From Bdellovibrionales bacterium (lineage in GTDB: Bacteria > Bdellovibrionota > UBA2428): 15,304 nucleotides of DNA. The DNA lies in the NCBI GenBank assembly GCA_018266335.1, contig JAFEAR010000035.1, positions 1 to 15,304 on the forward strand. Direction: 5' to 3'. Position numbers and translations under genes: made by a program. Under the pieces are notes generated by a model. The model did not search any database. It was given only the letters and a program-made list of their open reading frames with translations, and had not been told where the DNA came from. Positions 6,090-13,085 of this stretch are shown here, piece by piece. Numbering within the stretch: position 1 is the first letter of the stretch; every line of letters begins with the position of its first letter.

Positions 6090-8603
6090 GTGCTCGTTCA
6101 TCTTTTGCCCGATCGCTTAGCCAAGGTTCTCTTCGGTAGTTTCGAAGCCAAAGACGCCTTTTTGAACCAAGTAAACGACCTGCGTGCGCGCTACCCGGAC
6201 CGGCCCATCGCGTTCACCGTTTTGGGCGGGGGCTTTTTGGATTTCTGGGCCATGCGGTTTTTCTTGAACGAGCGTTTTGGCAAAGAATTCGATCTGCGTA
6301 CATCGAGTCGAGTGTCGCCCTTCTTGGTGGAAAAACCGATCAACCTTTACAAACGCGTTGCATCAAAAGTCTTTTTGTCCTCCAAGCCTCGTTCACGAAT
6401 TCGCCAGTGTTCCGACGAGCTACTCGACAAACGCCCCGTACTCTTAAACCTAGAATATACGGACCGAAAAAAAGCTTTCGAGGTTCCCGAAGGCGAAAAA
6501 GAACTGGCATACCTGGCGCAAAAAATTCCTGACCTGCTCGTAGTGCCCGTAGTCCTGGTTTGGCGCCGCAAACGAACGACGCCCAAGAACAGTCCCACCG
6601 ATTTAAGTCACAAACTCATTCGCGGCCTACTCACTCCGCTACGGTTTCCCAAGGACTTCCTCCTGGGCGATCCGATGCATCCCACCGGCATTCGCAAACT
6701 CGCCATTCTGCTACGGCGCTATGGCCGTAGCACCCTACGCCTCACCACGCCGATTGCCATCGACTCCGGCACGGTTAAGGCGATTCGCCGTCGCATCATT
6801 ACTCAAATCCAGCAGGAGAAAAAAGTTATCCTGGGGCCTACGCTCACTCCGCCCAAATTTATTGGCGAAAGCATTTTGCGTCACGCTTCCTTTCGCCGCA
6901 CGATTCACACGCTCGCCGCCGAACAGGAAGTCAGCGAGGTTTCGCTGCTGAAGAAAGCCGAAAAATATTTCAAAGAAATCTCCGCGGATTTTTCTTATTT
7001 CACTATCGAGGCCTTCGCGTGGATACTCAGCCTCGTCTTTAGCCGCATTTTTACTGGCCTAAATTTAGACGAAGAAGAGCTCGAAAAATTACGTCTTACG
7101 GCCAAAGAGGGGCCCCTGCTCTTTATTCCCTGCCACAAGAGTTACTTCGACTTTATGCTGCTCTCGTACGTTCTCTTCCGCAAAGAGATTGCGCCGCCAC
7201 ACATCGCAGCCGGCATCAATTTAAATTTCTGGCCCTTCGGACACTTTGCTAAGGGCGCGGGCGCCTTCTTTATCCGTCGCAGCTTTCGCGGCAACGTCAT
7301 TTACAGCGAGGTGCTTCGCCGCTACATCGCGGCACTGCTGCAGGGCCGGAACAACGTGGAGTTTTTTATTGAGGGTGCGCGCTCGCGCAACGGCAAGCTC
7401 GCTCCCCCCAAATACGGCATTCTAAAAATGATTGTCGACTCGCACTACGATGGTCTCATTCAGGAAAAGGTTCGCATCGTTCCCGTGTCCATTAACTACG
7501 AGCGAGTGACCGAAGCCCGAGCGCACAAGCGCGAACTTGAAGGCGGAGAAAAAGTACAGGAATCGTTCGTTAACTTATTTAAATCGAGCAAAGTCCTCCT
7601 ACGCAAGTTTGGCGAAGTTTACATTCGCTTTGCCGATCCTCTCCCCATGGAAGAATGGCTGCACGAATACGTGGGCGACGCGGACTCCAGCCAGGAAGCC
7701 CGAAAACTGGGCGTACAAAAGCTGGCCTTCGAAGTCTGTCACCGCATTAACCGGGCTTCTCCGATATCCAGCGCGGGGATCGTTTGCGCGATTTTGCTCG
7801 CTAAACCCGGCGCCGCCATGACGCGCGCGGAGTTCGATACCTGGTTGGCCAAGATTCAAGATGATCTCCTCCGCATGCGCGTACTCATGAAGCCAAGTCT
7901 AGAGAAAGATTTTATTCGGGGCTGTCGGCGGGCACTCGCGGGACTCATCGAAGATAAAATTGTCGAAAAATATCAGTCTCCCTCCGGAAAAATGGGCCTC
8001 CGGGTACCCGAAAAGCAACGTATCGCCGCCCTTTACTATAAAAACTCTTGTATTCATGCCCTGCTGAATCCCGCCGTGGCAGGGCTGGCTGGGGGCGAAA
8101 CGGAAGACCTCCTCGAGCTGAGAAGCTTGCTGCAATGGGAATTCTTTTTTTCCGAGAAAGAGCTCTTTTTGCAGGCGATTCTTCATGTTCCCCCGACCGC
8201 CATGACTCGCCTTTATGCCCTGTTCCTGGCCGACGTGCTCGAAAACATCCACATTGGATTAACGGCCCTGGCCGACATGCAGAACCTCAGCACAGAGGAG
8301 CGCGATTGGAAGTCTCGCCTGATGAAGTTTGGCAAGGCGGCCATCCTCGAGGCCTCGGTTACTCGATTGGAAGCAGTGAACACGCAAAGCTTTGGCGCTT
8401 TCGTGGACATGGCCAAAAACAAAAAATGGCTCCTTCCCGCTGCGAAGGATGGCCAATGGAAGGCGGCGCCCCGAGCCGAACTCGCAAAAGCTCTCGACAA
8501 AGTACGTCGATTCAGAGACCGTCTTCCCTCCTGGGATGAAGTCCATGCGCAATACCTCACGGGGCCCCTCCAAGAAGATAACGAATCTTCGGCCGACGCT
8601 TGA
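6090..8603 (+). CDS. plsB: Glycerol-3-phosphate 1-O-acyltransferase
   Basis: This 837-residue protein (E. coli PlsB is about 807) acylates sn-glycerol-3-phosphate with acyl-CoA or acyl-ACP at the inner membrane, the first step of phospholipid synthesis. The acyltransferase blocks appear in order: CHKSYFD with catalytic H349 and D354 (HX4D), GAGAFFIRRSFRGN (389-402), EFFIEGARSRNGK (424-436) and VRIVPVSINYERV (461-473). HIAAGINLNFWP (371-382) is a PlsB hallmark. The N-terminal domain and the long C-terminal region are also PlsB-like. The start is GTG at 6090: an in-frame stop lies at 6078-6080, there is only a weak AGGG nearby, and a stronger GGAG lies too far upstream. It diverges from the leucine operon. 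Its last 68 bases overlap the following gene. Confidence 0.93.
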   Translation: MLVHLLPDRLAKVLFGSFEAKDAFLNQVNDLRARYPDRPIAFTVLGGGFLDFWAMRFFLNERFGKEFDLRTSSRVSPFLVEKPINLYKRVASKVFLSSKPRSRIRQCSDELLDKRPVLLNLEYTDRKKAFEVPEGEKELAYLAQKIPDLLVVPVVLVWRRKRTTPKNSPTDLSHKLIRGLLTPLRFPKDFLLGDPMHPTGIRKLAILLRRYGRSTLRLTTPIAIDSGTVKAIRRRIITQIQQEKKVILGPTLTPPKFIGESILRHASFRRTIHTLAAEQEVSEVSLLKKAEKYFKEISADFSYFTIEAFAWILSLVFSRIFTGLNLDEEELEKLRLTAKEGPLLFIPCHKSYFDFMLLSYVLFRKEIAPPHIAAGINLNFWPFGHFAKGAGAFFIRRSFRGNVIYSEVLRRYIAALLQGRNNVEFFIEGARSRNGKLAPPKYGILKMIVDSHYDGLIQEKVRIVPVSINYERVTEARAHKRELEGGEKVQESFVNLFKSSKVLLRKFGEVYIRFADPLPMEEWLHEYVGDADSSQEARKLGVQKLAFEVCHRINRASPISSAGIVCAILLAKPGAAMTRAEFDTWLAKIQDDLLRMRVLMKPSLEKDFIRGCRRALAGLIEDKIVEKYQSPSGKMGLRVPEKQRIAALYYKNSCIHALLNPAVAGLAGGETEDLLELRSLLQWEFFFSEKELFLQAILHVPPTAMTRLYALFLADVLENIHIGLTALADMQNLSTEERDWKSRLMKFGKAAILEASVTRLEAVNTQSFGAFVDMAKNKKWLLPAAKDGQWKAAPRAELAKALDKVRRFRDRLPSWDEVHAQYLTGPLQEDNESSADA

Positions 8604-9411
8604 CCAAATCTACACAGAATTTTCTCGGGCCGAACGTCTCGATCGCGATCCGCTCGGAATGATCGATCGCTCTTTGTCTCCCGAGGATTTTGAACTTGTT
8701 TCTTTTGTAGTCGCCGGACTGTCCTATGGTCGGGTCGATCAAATTCGTAAATCGAGTGCGGACTTACTCCGGCGGCTGCAGACACTAGGGTGTGGGCCCG
8801 CAGGGCAAAACACCGCTCAGCTTTTGCGATTGGCCGTTCAAAACCCAGACGACTCTCTGGAGCGGGCTCTGGATGGCTGGAAACACCGCCTAAACACACA
8901 GGGGGACATGGTTCAGCTTCTGCTTACTCTAGGACATCTTTACTGCCGGAAAGAAACACTCAAAAGTCTTTACCAAAAATCGCTCGCAGAGAGTCCCTCC
9001 GTCACGCTGACAAATTTCTGTTTTAACCTTCTCTCCTATGCGCCAAAAACTTCCGCGCAGAATATCCCTGCGCAAAAATGGAAAGGAACGGGCGTTGCTT
9101 GGTTCGCAAGTTCACCGGCCGATGGCGGCTCTTGCAAGCGTTTGCTGATGTGGCTGCGCTGGATGATTCGCAAGGACAACGTGGACCCGGGCACGTGGAA
9201 TGCTCCGGAGTGGTCCCAACACTTACTCTGCCCGGTCGACACCCATATTTTTCAGTGGGCACGAAAGCAAAAAATTACGCGTAGAAAATCTGCCAACTGG
9301 GCCTGCGTCGAGGAAATCACGGCCTTCTTTAGACAGATCAATCCTCAAGATCCCGTTAAGTACGACTTCGCGCTTTGTCAGCTAGGAATGAGTTCAAAGA
9401 TACCCGGTTAA
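8536..9411 (+). CDS. TIGR02757/DUF2400 family protein, function unknown
   Basis: About 291 residues matching the TIGR02757 (DUF2400) family along the length. Seen are DRDPLGMIDR and GLSYGRVDQI near the N-terminus, then WKHRLNT, and GGSCKRLLMWLRWMIRKD (197-214). LLCPVDTHIFQWARK (230-244) and DPVKYDFALCQLGM (272-285) follow. The family has no established function that I know of. The PVDTH motif, with D235, recalls the VDTH motif of helix-hairpin-helix DNA glycosylases such as endonuclease III, which may point to a remote relation. The start is uncertain: ATG at 8536 or 8545, both inside the plsB 3' end and without a clear ribosome-binding site; no later start is available before the conserved domain. 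Translation is probably coupled to plsB. The 3' end overlaps the convergent porin gene by 18 bases. Confidence 0.85.
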   Translation: MKSMRNTSRGPSKKITNLRPTLDQIYTEFSRAERLDRDPLGMIDRSLSPEDFELVSFVVAGLSYGRVDQIRKSSADLLRRLQTLGCGPAGQNTAQLLRLAVQNPDDSLERALDGWKHRLNTQGDMVQLLLTLGHLYCRKETLKSLYQKSLAESPSVTLTNFCFNLLSYAPKTSAQNIPAQKWKGTGVAWFASSPADGGSCKRLLMWLRWMIRKDNVDPGTWNAPEWSQHLLCPVDTHIFQWARKQKITRRKSANWACVEEITAFFRQINPQDPVKYDFALCQLGMSSKIPG

Positions 9412-10290
9412 GCTGACGCTGTGATAGGTCATGGATTTTGCCCCGCCACCCGAAAACTGAACGGCGTAATCCAAACCAAAAGATTTTGTTTCGTAGCCGG
9501 CACCCGCACTCACAAAGGTGCGCTTCCAGGGACGGTTATCCATGTAACCAGCGCGAAGCAGGAAACCATTGCCAAAACCGTACTCGCCGCCAACGGACCA
9601 CGCCGGATCCGTACTGAGATCTTCTACAACCAAGCGCGATAGCTGAGCAGAAAGGGAGAGTCCCGGCAGAACCGCGCCTTCGACGGCGAGGGCCACGGTT
9701 TTAGGATTTAGTCCGGTCGAATCTTCGAGCAAGTTCTGGCCAACCGCTCCCACCGTGAAGCGCGGAGAAATCATATATTTGGCGCCAACGTCGAAGTTCC
9801 AGTTTTTTCCGCTCGGATAATTGGAGTCGTAGGAGTGACGATAAGAGTATTTCACGTTCGTGCCCACGCCGAATCCTTCCGCCGGCCGCCCGGAAAAAGA
9901 AAAGCCCGCCCTTTCTTCCGTGCGGGAATAGTCACCCATGGTAACCGTGTCGGCCGGAAGATCTTTAAGGTTGCGGCGCAAATAGAATAGCCCGCCGCCA
10001 ATGGGACCCGATTTGGTATCCACCACCGAGGCCGCCAGGCCATCGCCGACCCCCACGTAACCCACGTTCACCGCATAGCGCTCTGCGAACACGCTGCCCG
10101 CGGGGTTTTGTAACAGCGAATCCGCCGTCGTGTAAGAGGCTACCGTTGCGCCGCCGCGACCGACCGAGCGGGCGCCAAGTAGAGTTGACGGGTCCGAAAT
10201 GTTGGCCGGAGGAATGGCCGATTCCGAATGAGCGGGCAACGCCCAGGCCAAAATCGAAACTGCGGACAAGGAAAAAATGTGCTTCTTCAT
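9394..10290 (-). CDS. PorV/FadL-like outer-membrane beta-barrel protein
   Basis: The 298-residue product starts with a signal peptide (MKKHIFS, hydrophobic stretch, cleavage near ALPA|HS, residue 20). The segment LLGARSVGRGGATVASYTTA followed by DSLLQNPAGS (38-66) is the hallmark of the UPF0164/PorV and FadL-type barrel superfamily (pattern GAR.MG.GGA...A..NPAG). The rest is regularly alternating beta strands with Gly/aromatic ends, closing with a strand ending SLTGYL. It is predicted to sit in the outer membrane; members are used in hydrophobic-solute passage or as secretion-associated barrels, and I cannot choose between these. The ATG has AGGGGG (10303-10298) seven bases upstream. It is a single-gene unit, convergent with and overlapping the TIGR02757 gene. 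Confidence 0.8.
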   Translation of the reverse strand: MKKHIFSLSAVSILAWALPAHSESAIPPANISDPSTLLGARSVGRGGATVASYTTADSLLQNPAGSVFAERYAVNVGYVGVGDGLAASVVDTKSGPIGGGLFYLRRNLKDLPADTVTMGDYSRTEERAGFSFSGRPAEGFGVGTNVKYSYRHSYDSNYPSGKNWNFDVGAKYMISPRFTVGAVGQNLLEDSTGLNPKTVALAVEGAVLPGLSLSAQLSRLVVEDLSTDPAWSVGGEYGFGNGFLLRAGYMDNRPWKRTFVSAGAGYETKSFGLDYAVQFSGGGAKSMTYHSVSLTGYL

Positions 10291-10320
10291 ACCGAATCCC
10301 CCTGGCTAATCTTTTGACAG

Positions 10321-10329
10321 ATTATCACA
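10321..10329 (-). promoter_or_regulatory. Extended -10 promoter candidate for the PorV-like gene
   Basis: The minus strand reads TGTGATAAT (10329-10321), an extended -10 with 5 of 6 matches in GATAAT. No good -35 hexamer is seen 16-18 bases upstream. Transcription would start near 10315, leaving a leader of about 25 bases. Confidence 0.4.
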
Positions 10330-10368
10330 GTCTAACCAGTTTGGAGGGCTTCCGACCCCATCTAAGAC

Positions 10369-10406
10369 CTTCCCGAGACATAAAAATTCTAAACAAGTTC
10401 GGGAAG
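10369..10406. repeat. 8-bp inverted repeat, possible operator
   Basis: CTTCCCGA (10369-10376) and TCGGGAAG (10399-10406) form a perfect inverted repeat around a 22-base AT-rich spacer, with arm starts 30 bases apart. It lies in the middle of the 186-base divergent region between the PorV-like gene and the Gly/Tyr-rich gene. A direct repeat GAAGATGG (10403-10410 and 10432-10439) partly overlaps it. A regulator-binding site is inferred; apart from this and the promoter candidates I see nothing else in the intergenic region. Confidence 0.4.
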
Positions 10407-10426
10407 ATGGGCCAAGTGCCGATCTT

Positions 10427-10457
10427 TTGACGAAGATGGTCCTGGTTTTGCTACCTT
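10427..10457 (+). promoter_or_regulatory. Promoter candidate for the Gly/Tyr-rich gene
   Basis: TTGACG (10427-10432) and TACCTT (10452-10457), the latter preceded by TGC to give an extended -10 pattern, are 19 bases apart. The spacing is longer than ideal. The leader would be about 13 bases and begin at the strong ribosome-binding site AGGGGGA (10464-10470), six bases before the ATG. Confidence 0.35.
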
Positions 10458-10476
10458 TAGGGTAGGGGGATTTTTT

Positions 10477-11268
10477 ATGACCAATCGTGAAGTGACGTAT
10501 TCGAAGTCCTATTCGAATATTTTGGGCGCAGTGATTCTTGTCGCTGGAGCCCTGCTGGCTCTCCCGAGCCAAGCGCAGCAGTCCGCTTCGAGTTTCAGCA
10601 TTGGTGCTGGCTTCAACTACAATAGCGGCAACAACTACGGATACTATCCTTATCCGGCCTACGGCGGCGGAATGTACCCTGGTTACGGCTCCGCCTACTA
10701 CAGTGGCGGATACCTTCCGAACTATATGCCTGGTGGCTACATTGGGGGTATGGGCGGCTTTGGAGGATATACTCCTTCACCGAACTTTAACCCCGGCCCC
10801 ATCGCTCGGCCCCTAGGACAAGTTTATCCTTATCTTCCCGCGGCACAGATGTACGGCAACATGGGCTACGGCGTCGGCTACGGCTCGTATCCTGGATTAG
10901 GTTACGCTCCTACCGGTAACTGCATTCCCTGCGGCGCAGGCTTGCAGCAAACGCCCATCTATCCCGTGCAAGGTGGACCGGCAGTAACGGGTTCGTGCGG
11001 CGCCGTTAGCTGCGGTCCGCAGAGCGGAGCCGGCAACGGGTACGCAAACGCCGGGTACAACAACGGCATGACCGTTATCGATATGAGCGACCATACCGAA
11101 AGCGCCGATTTAAACTGGTGGGCCATCGGGGCGGCCGTTGGAGCTAACTCCTCCATCACGGGTCCCATAGCTATTCCACGTAACAACAACACGAGTCTGG
11201 CGAACCCGACCTTCTACAACACGGGTGCCCGGGGCTACGACTTCTACGCCCGTCCTCACGGTCCGTGA
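10477..11268 (+). CDS. Exported Gly/Tyr-rich low-complexity protein, function unknown
   Basis: The 263-residue product has a long polar N-region, a hydrophobic core (residues 15-29) and a likely signal-peptidase site SQA|QQ after 33. Residues about 45-145 are dominated by Gly, Tyr, Pro, Asn and Met in short irregular motifs (YPGYGS, GGYLPNYMPGG, YGVGYGSYPG). Two cysteine pairs follow, NCIPCG (C149, C152) and SCGAVSCGP (C174, C179). The C-terminal part (about 195-263) is less repetitive (MTVIDMSDHTESADLNWWAI). I recognise no family. The composition suggests an extracellular or surface structural protein, possibly disulfide-linked, but that is inference. A strong ribosome-binding site AGGGGGA stands six bases before the ATG. 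It diverges from the PorV-like gene and is followed by a hairpin over its stop codon. Confidence 0.78.
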   Translation: MTNREVTYSKSYSNILGAVILVAGALLALPSQAQQSASSFSIGAGFNYNSGNNYGYYPYPAYGGGMYPGYGSAYYSGGYLPNYMPGGYIGGMGGFGGYTPSPNFNPGPIARPLGQVYPYLPAAQMYGNMGYGVGYGSYPGLGYAPTGNCIPCGAGLQQTPIYPVQGGPAVTGSCGAVSCGPQSGAGNGYANAGYNNGMTVIDMSDHTESADLNWWAIGAAVGANSSITGPIAIPRNNNTSLANPTFYNTGARGYDFYARPHGP

Positions 11269-11276
11269 GTTTTGTT
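11255..11276 (+). terminator. Weak intrinsic terminator over the Gly/Tyr-rich gene stop
   Basis: CTCACG (11255-11260) and CGTGAG (11264-11269) form a 6-bp stem with a 3-base loop, followed by TTTTGTT. The stem includes the TGA stop (11266-11268). It is short and has a broken T-tract, so termination may be partial. Confidence 0.4.
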
Positions 11277-11301
11277 GGGGCGAGCCATGACCCCGTAGCT
11301 A

Positions 11302-11321
11302 GCCCCTGCTAAAACAGGGGC
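11302..11321 (+). promoter_or_regulatory. Hairpin enclosing the galU ribosome-binding site
   Basis: GCCCCTG (11302-11308) and CAGGGGC (11315-11321) form a perfect 7-bp GC-rich stem with loop CTAAAA, ending at the base before the galU ATG. The only Shine-Dalgarno-like bases, AGGGG, are inside the stem. An upstream GGGGC (11277-11281) could pair alternatively with GCCCC (11302-11306) and release them. There is no following T-tract, so it is not a typical terminator. Confidence 0.5.
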
Positions 11322-12191
11322 ATGAACTCGAGGTCCGTTACCAAGGTCGTGATTCCAGTCGCAGGACTGGGATCACGATTTTTACCTGTCACCAAATCTC
11401 TTCCTAAAGAACTGCTTCCGATCGTCGACACTCCCATCATTCATTTCATTGTAGAGGAAGCTGTACGCGCAGGCCTTGAAACCGTGGTTTTTGTAACTTC
11501 ACGTCCCAAAGTTTCCATCGAAGATTATTTCGATCCCGGCGACATTACGTCCCTTAAACTAGAAAAGGCCGGCAAGGAAGCACTCATCGATAAGGTCATT
11601 GCTCTCTCCAAAAAAATCAACATCGTTAGCGTGAGACAGTACGAACCCCAGGGTCTTGGCCACGCCGTGCTTCAAGCAGCGCCCATTGTTCGGGGGCAAA
11701 ATTTTTCCGTTATTTTAGGTGACGACATTGTCGATCACGCTTCCCACGGAGCCATTGGCCAGTGCATCGATCTCTTTAAACAAAAAGAGGCGGGGTCGGT
11801 GATTGGGGTCGTCGATATTCCTCGCGACCAAACCCACCTTTACGGCATCGTAGATCGTGACGCTGAGGGAAGAGTAAAATCTTTCATCGAAAAACCCAGC
11901 CCCGAAAAAAGCCCCTCCACCTGGGCCATGCCCGGTCGCTACGTTTTTGAACCGGAAATCATCACAGCCCTCGAAGAAACTCCCCATGGAAAAAACGGCG
12001 AACTTCAACTCACCGATGCTATGCAGCGCCTGCTCACACGTCAGCCCTTTTTCGCCGCCGCCCTCAATGGCGAACGCTACGACACGGGCGATAAAATTGG
12101 CTACATCATGGCCAACGTAGCCTTTGCCCTTAAGGATCCCCTGCACCGAGACAAACTTAAAAGCTGGCTCAAGGAAAGAATTCAATCATGA
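11322..12191 (+). CDS. galU: UTP-glucose-1-phosphate uridylyltransferase
   Basis: This 289-residue nucleotidyltransferase (E. coli GalU is about 302) makes UDP-glucose from UTP and glucose-1-phosphate in the cytoplasm, feeding envelope polysaccharide synthesis. The nucleotide-binding signature GLGSRFLPVTKSLPKELLPI (15-34) is complete. QGLGHAV (110-116), GDD with the metal-binding D135, the DQTHLYGIVD segment and FIEKPSPEK are in the expected order, followed by PGRYVFEPEI and GEIQL-like GELQLTDAM. Length and motifs separate it from RmlA-type thymidylyltransferases. The start is fixed by the conserved N-terminus, only a few residues before VVIPVAGLGSRF. It is the first gene of a tight run with the next unknown gene (ATGA overlap) and priA. 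Confidence 0.94.
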   Translation: MNSRSVTKVVIPVAGLGSRFLPVTKSLPKELLPIVDTPIIHFIVEEAVRAGLETVVFVTSRPKVSIEDYFDPGDITSLKLEKAGKEALIDKVIALSKKINIVSVRQYEPQGLGHAVLQAAPIVRGQNFSVILGDDIVDHASHGAIGQCIDLFKQKEAGSVIGVVDIPRDQTHLYGIVDRDAEGRVKSFIEKPSPEKSPSTWAMPGRYVFEPEIITALEETPHGKNGELQLTDAMQRLLTRQPFFAAALNGERYDTGDKIGYIMANVAFALKDPLHRDKLKSWLKERIQS

Positions 12192-13084
12192 AGAACTCTC
12201 TGCGCGGTTTCACCGTCATTTGCCTATCGCTGAAGACCTTTCTCCTGGCCCAAGCGCACACACCCGAAATCGGGCAAGTGATTCGCTACCAAGCAAATGT
12301 TCTTCGCAACAGCAAGCCCTTCACCGTGAAGGGTCAGGCCATTGTAGGAAAACATCACATTGAAACCCTCTTGGAGTGGCATGCTCCGGGGACCTACCGA
12401 TTGGTGCTCAAAGACATTCCCGCCGACCTCTATGCTGCGGGAGAGACAAACTCTTCTTGGACCCTTATGCGAAGTGGCCGTCGCTGTGTCATTAAGACCG
12501 ACTCCATGACGGCCGCGTGCCCTTCGAGTGGATTTTGGGGAGCCGCCCAACTTTCGGGTCTGCCCGACGAAGCGGTAGCGGCCTTAGTCTCTGCGGGATT
12601 CGTGGCTGAATCCGACTCGGCCTACAAAGAAACCGATGGCCGCACGAATGGCAGCGAACAAAAGAATATTCGCGTCGTGGTCGGCGCCAACGGAAAAACC
12701 CCGGCCGCGGTACTAGAAATTCGCGGTCCCCGCACGTCCACCACCGCCGACAACGAGGAATACCCCCTGGTTCAATACGACCAGACCTTTCTGAGCTTGC
12801 TTTTGGCGCGCTTCGAGCGCGAAGGCGAAGTCACTACGATTCAAGCGCTCTCGGACCTGAATATCGTCACGCGCAAAAATCGCTTTAGCCCCGTTATCGC
12901 CAACCGGCTGGAAATTTTCTCTGGAAAAACACTCAAGCTTGTATTTCAGCGCAACGATCCCACCCCCGCTAAAACGCTGCCTCCATTCCAGCTTCCGAAA
13001 GCTCTCGTAGATGTTTCTTCGTTGAAGAGTCACCTTTCGGTCCAGGGCCAGGATTTTCTCAACTACTTACTTTTGACCCACTGA
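12188..13084 (+). CDS. Predicted periplasmic protein, function unknown
   Basis: The 298-residue product has a signal peptide (residues 1-23, cleavage LAQA|HTPE). The mature region from about 28 reads as beta-rich: GQVIRYQANVLRNSKPF, then ETLLEWHAPGTYRLVLKD (59-76). Two cysteines, C100 and C111, could form a disulfide. The pattern of an amphipathic N-terminal helix or strand followed by W..PG.YRL strands faintly recalls the LolA/RseB-like lipoprotein-carrier fold, but I cannot assign it. The C-terminal part (about 234-298) looks like a separate small segment with a proline-rich linker (NDPTPAKTLPPFQLPK). The start codon overlaps the galU stop by four bases, so it is probably translated by coupling. 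The gene ends one base before the priA ATG. Its fixed place between galU and priA does not indicate a role. Confidence 0.75.
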   Translation: MKNSLRGFTVICLSLKTFLLAQAHTPEIGQVIRYQANVLRNSKPFTVKGQAIVGKHHIETLLEWHAPGTYRLVLKDIPADLYAAGETNSSWTLMRSGRRCVIKTDSMTAACPSSGFWGAAQLSGLPDEAVAALVSAGFVAESDSAYKETDGRTNGSEQKNIRVVVGANGKTPAAVLEIRGPRTSTTADNEEYPLVQYDQTFLSLLLARFEREGEVTTIQALSDLNIVTRKNRFSPVIANRLEIFSGKTLKLVFQRNDPTPAKTLPPFQLPKALVDVSSLKSHLSVQGQDFLNYLLLTH

Positions 13085-13085
13085 T

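Noticed and set aside
8213..8899. Long open frame (228 codons) on the minus strand across the plsB/TIGR02757 junction
   Set aside because: It lies antisense to two well-supported genes, has no recognisable domain or ribosome-binding site, and is Arg/Ser-rich as expected of a shadow frame.
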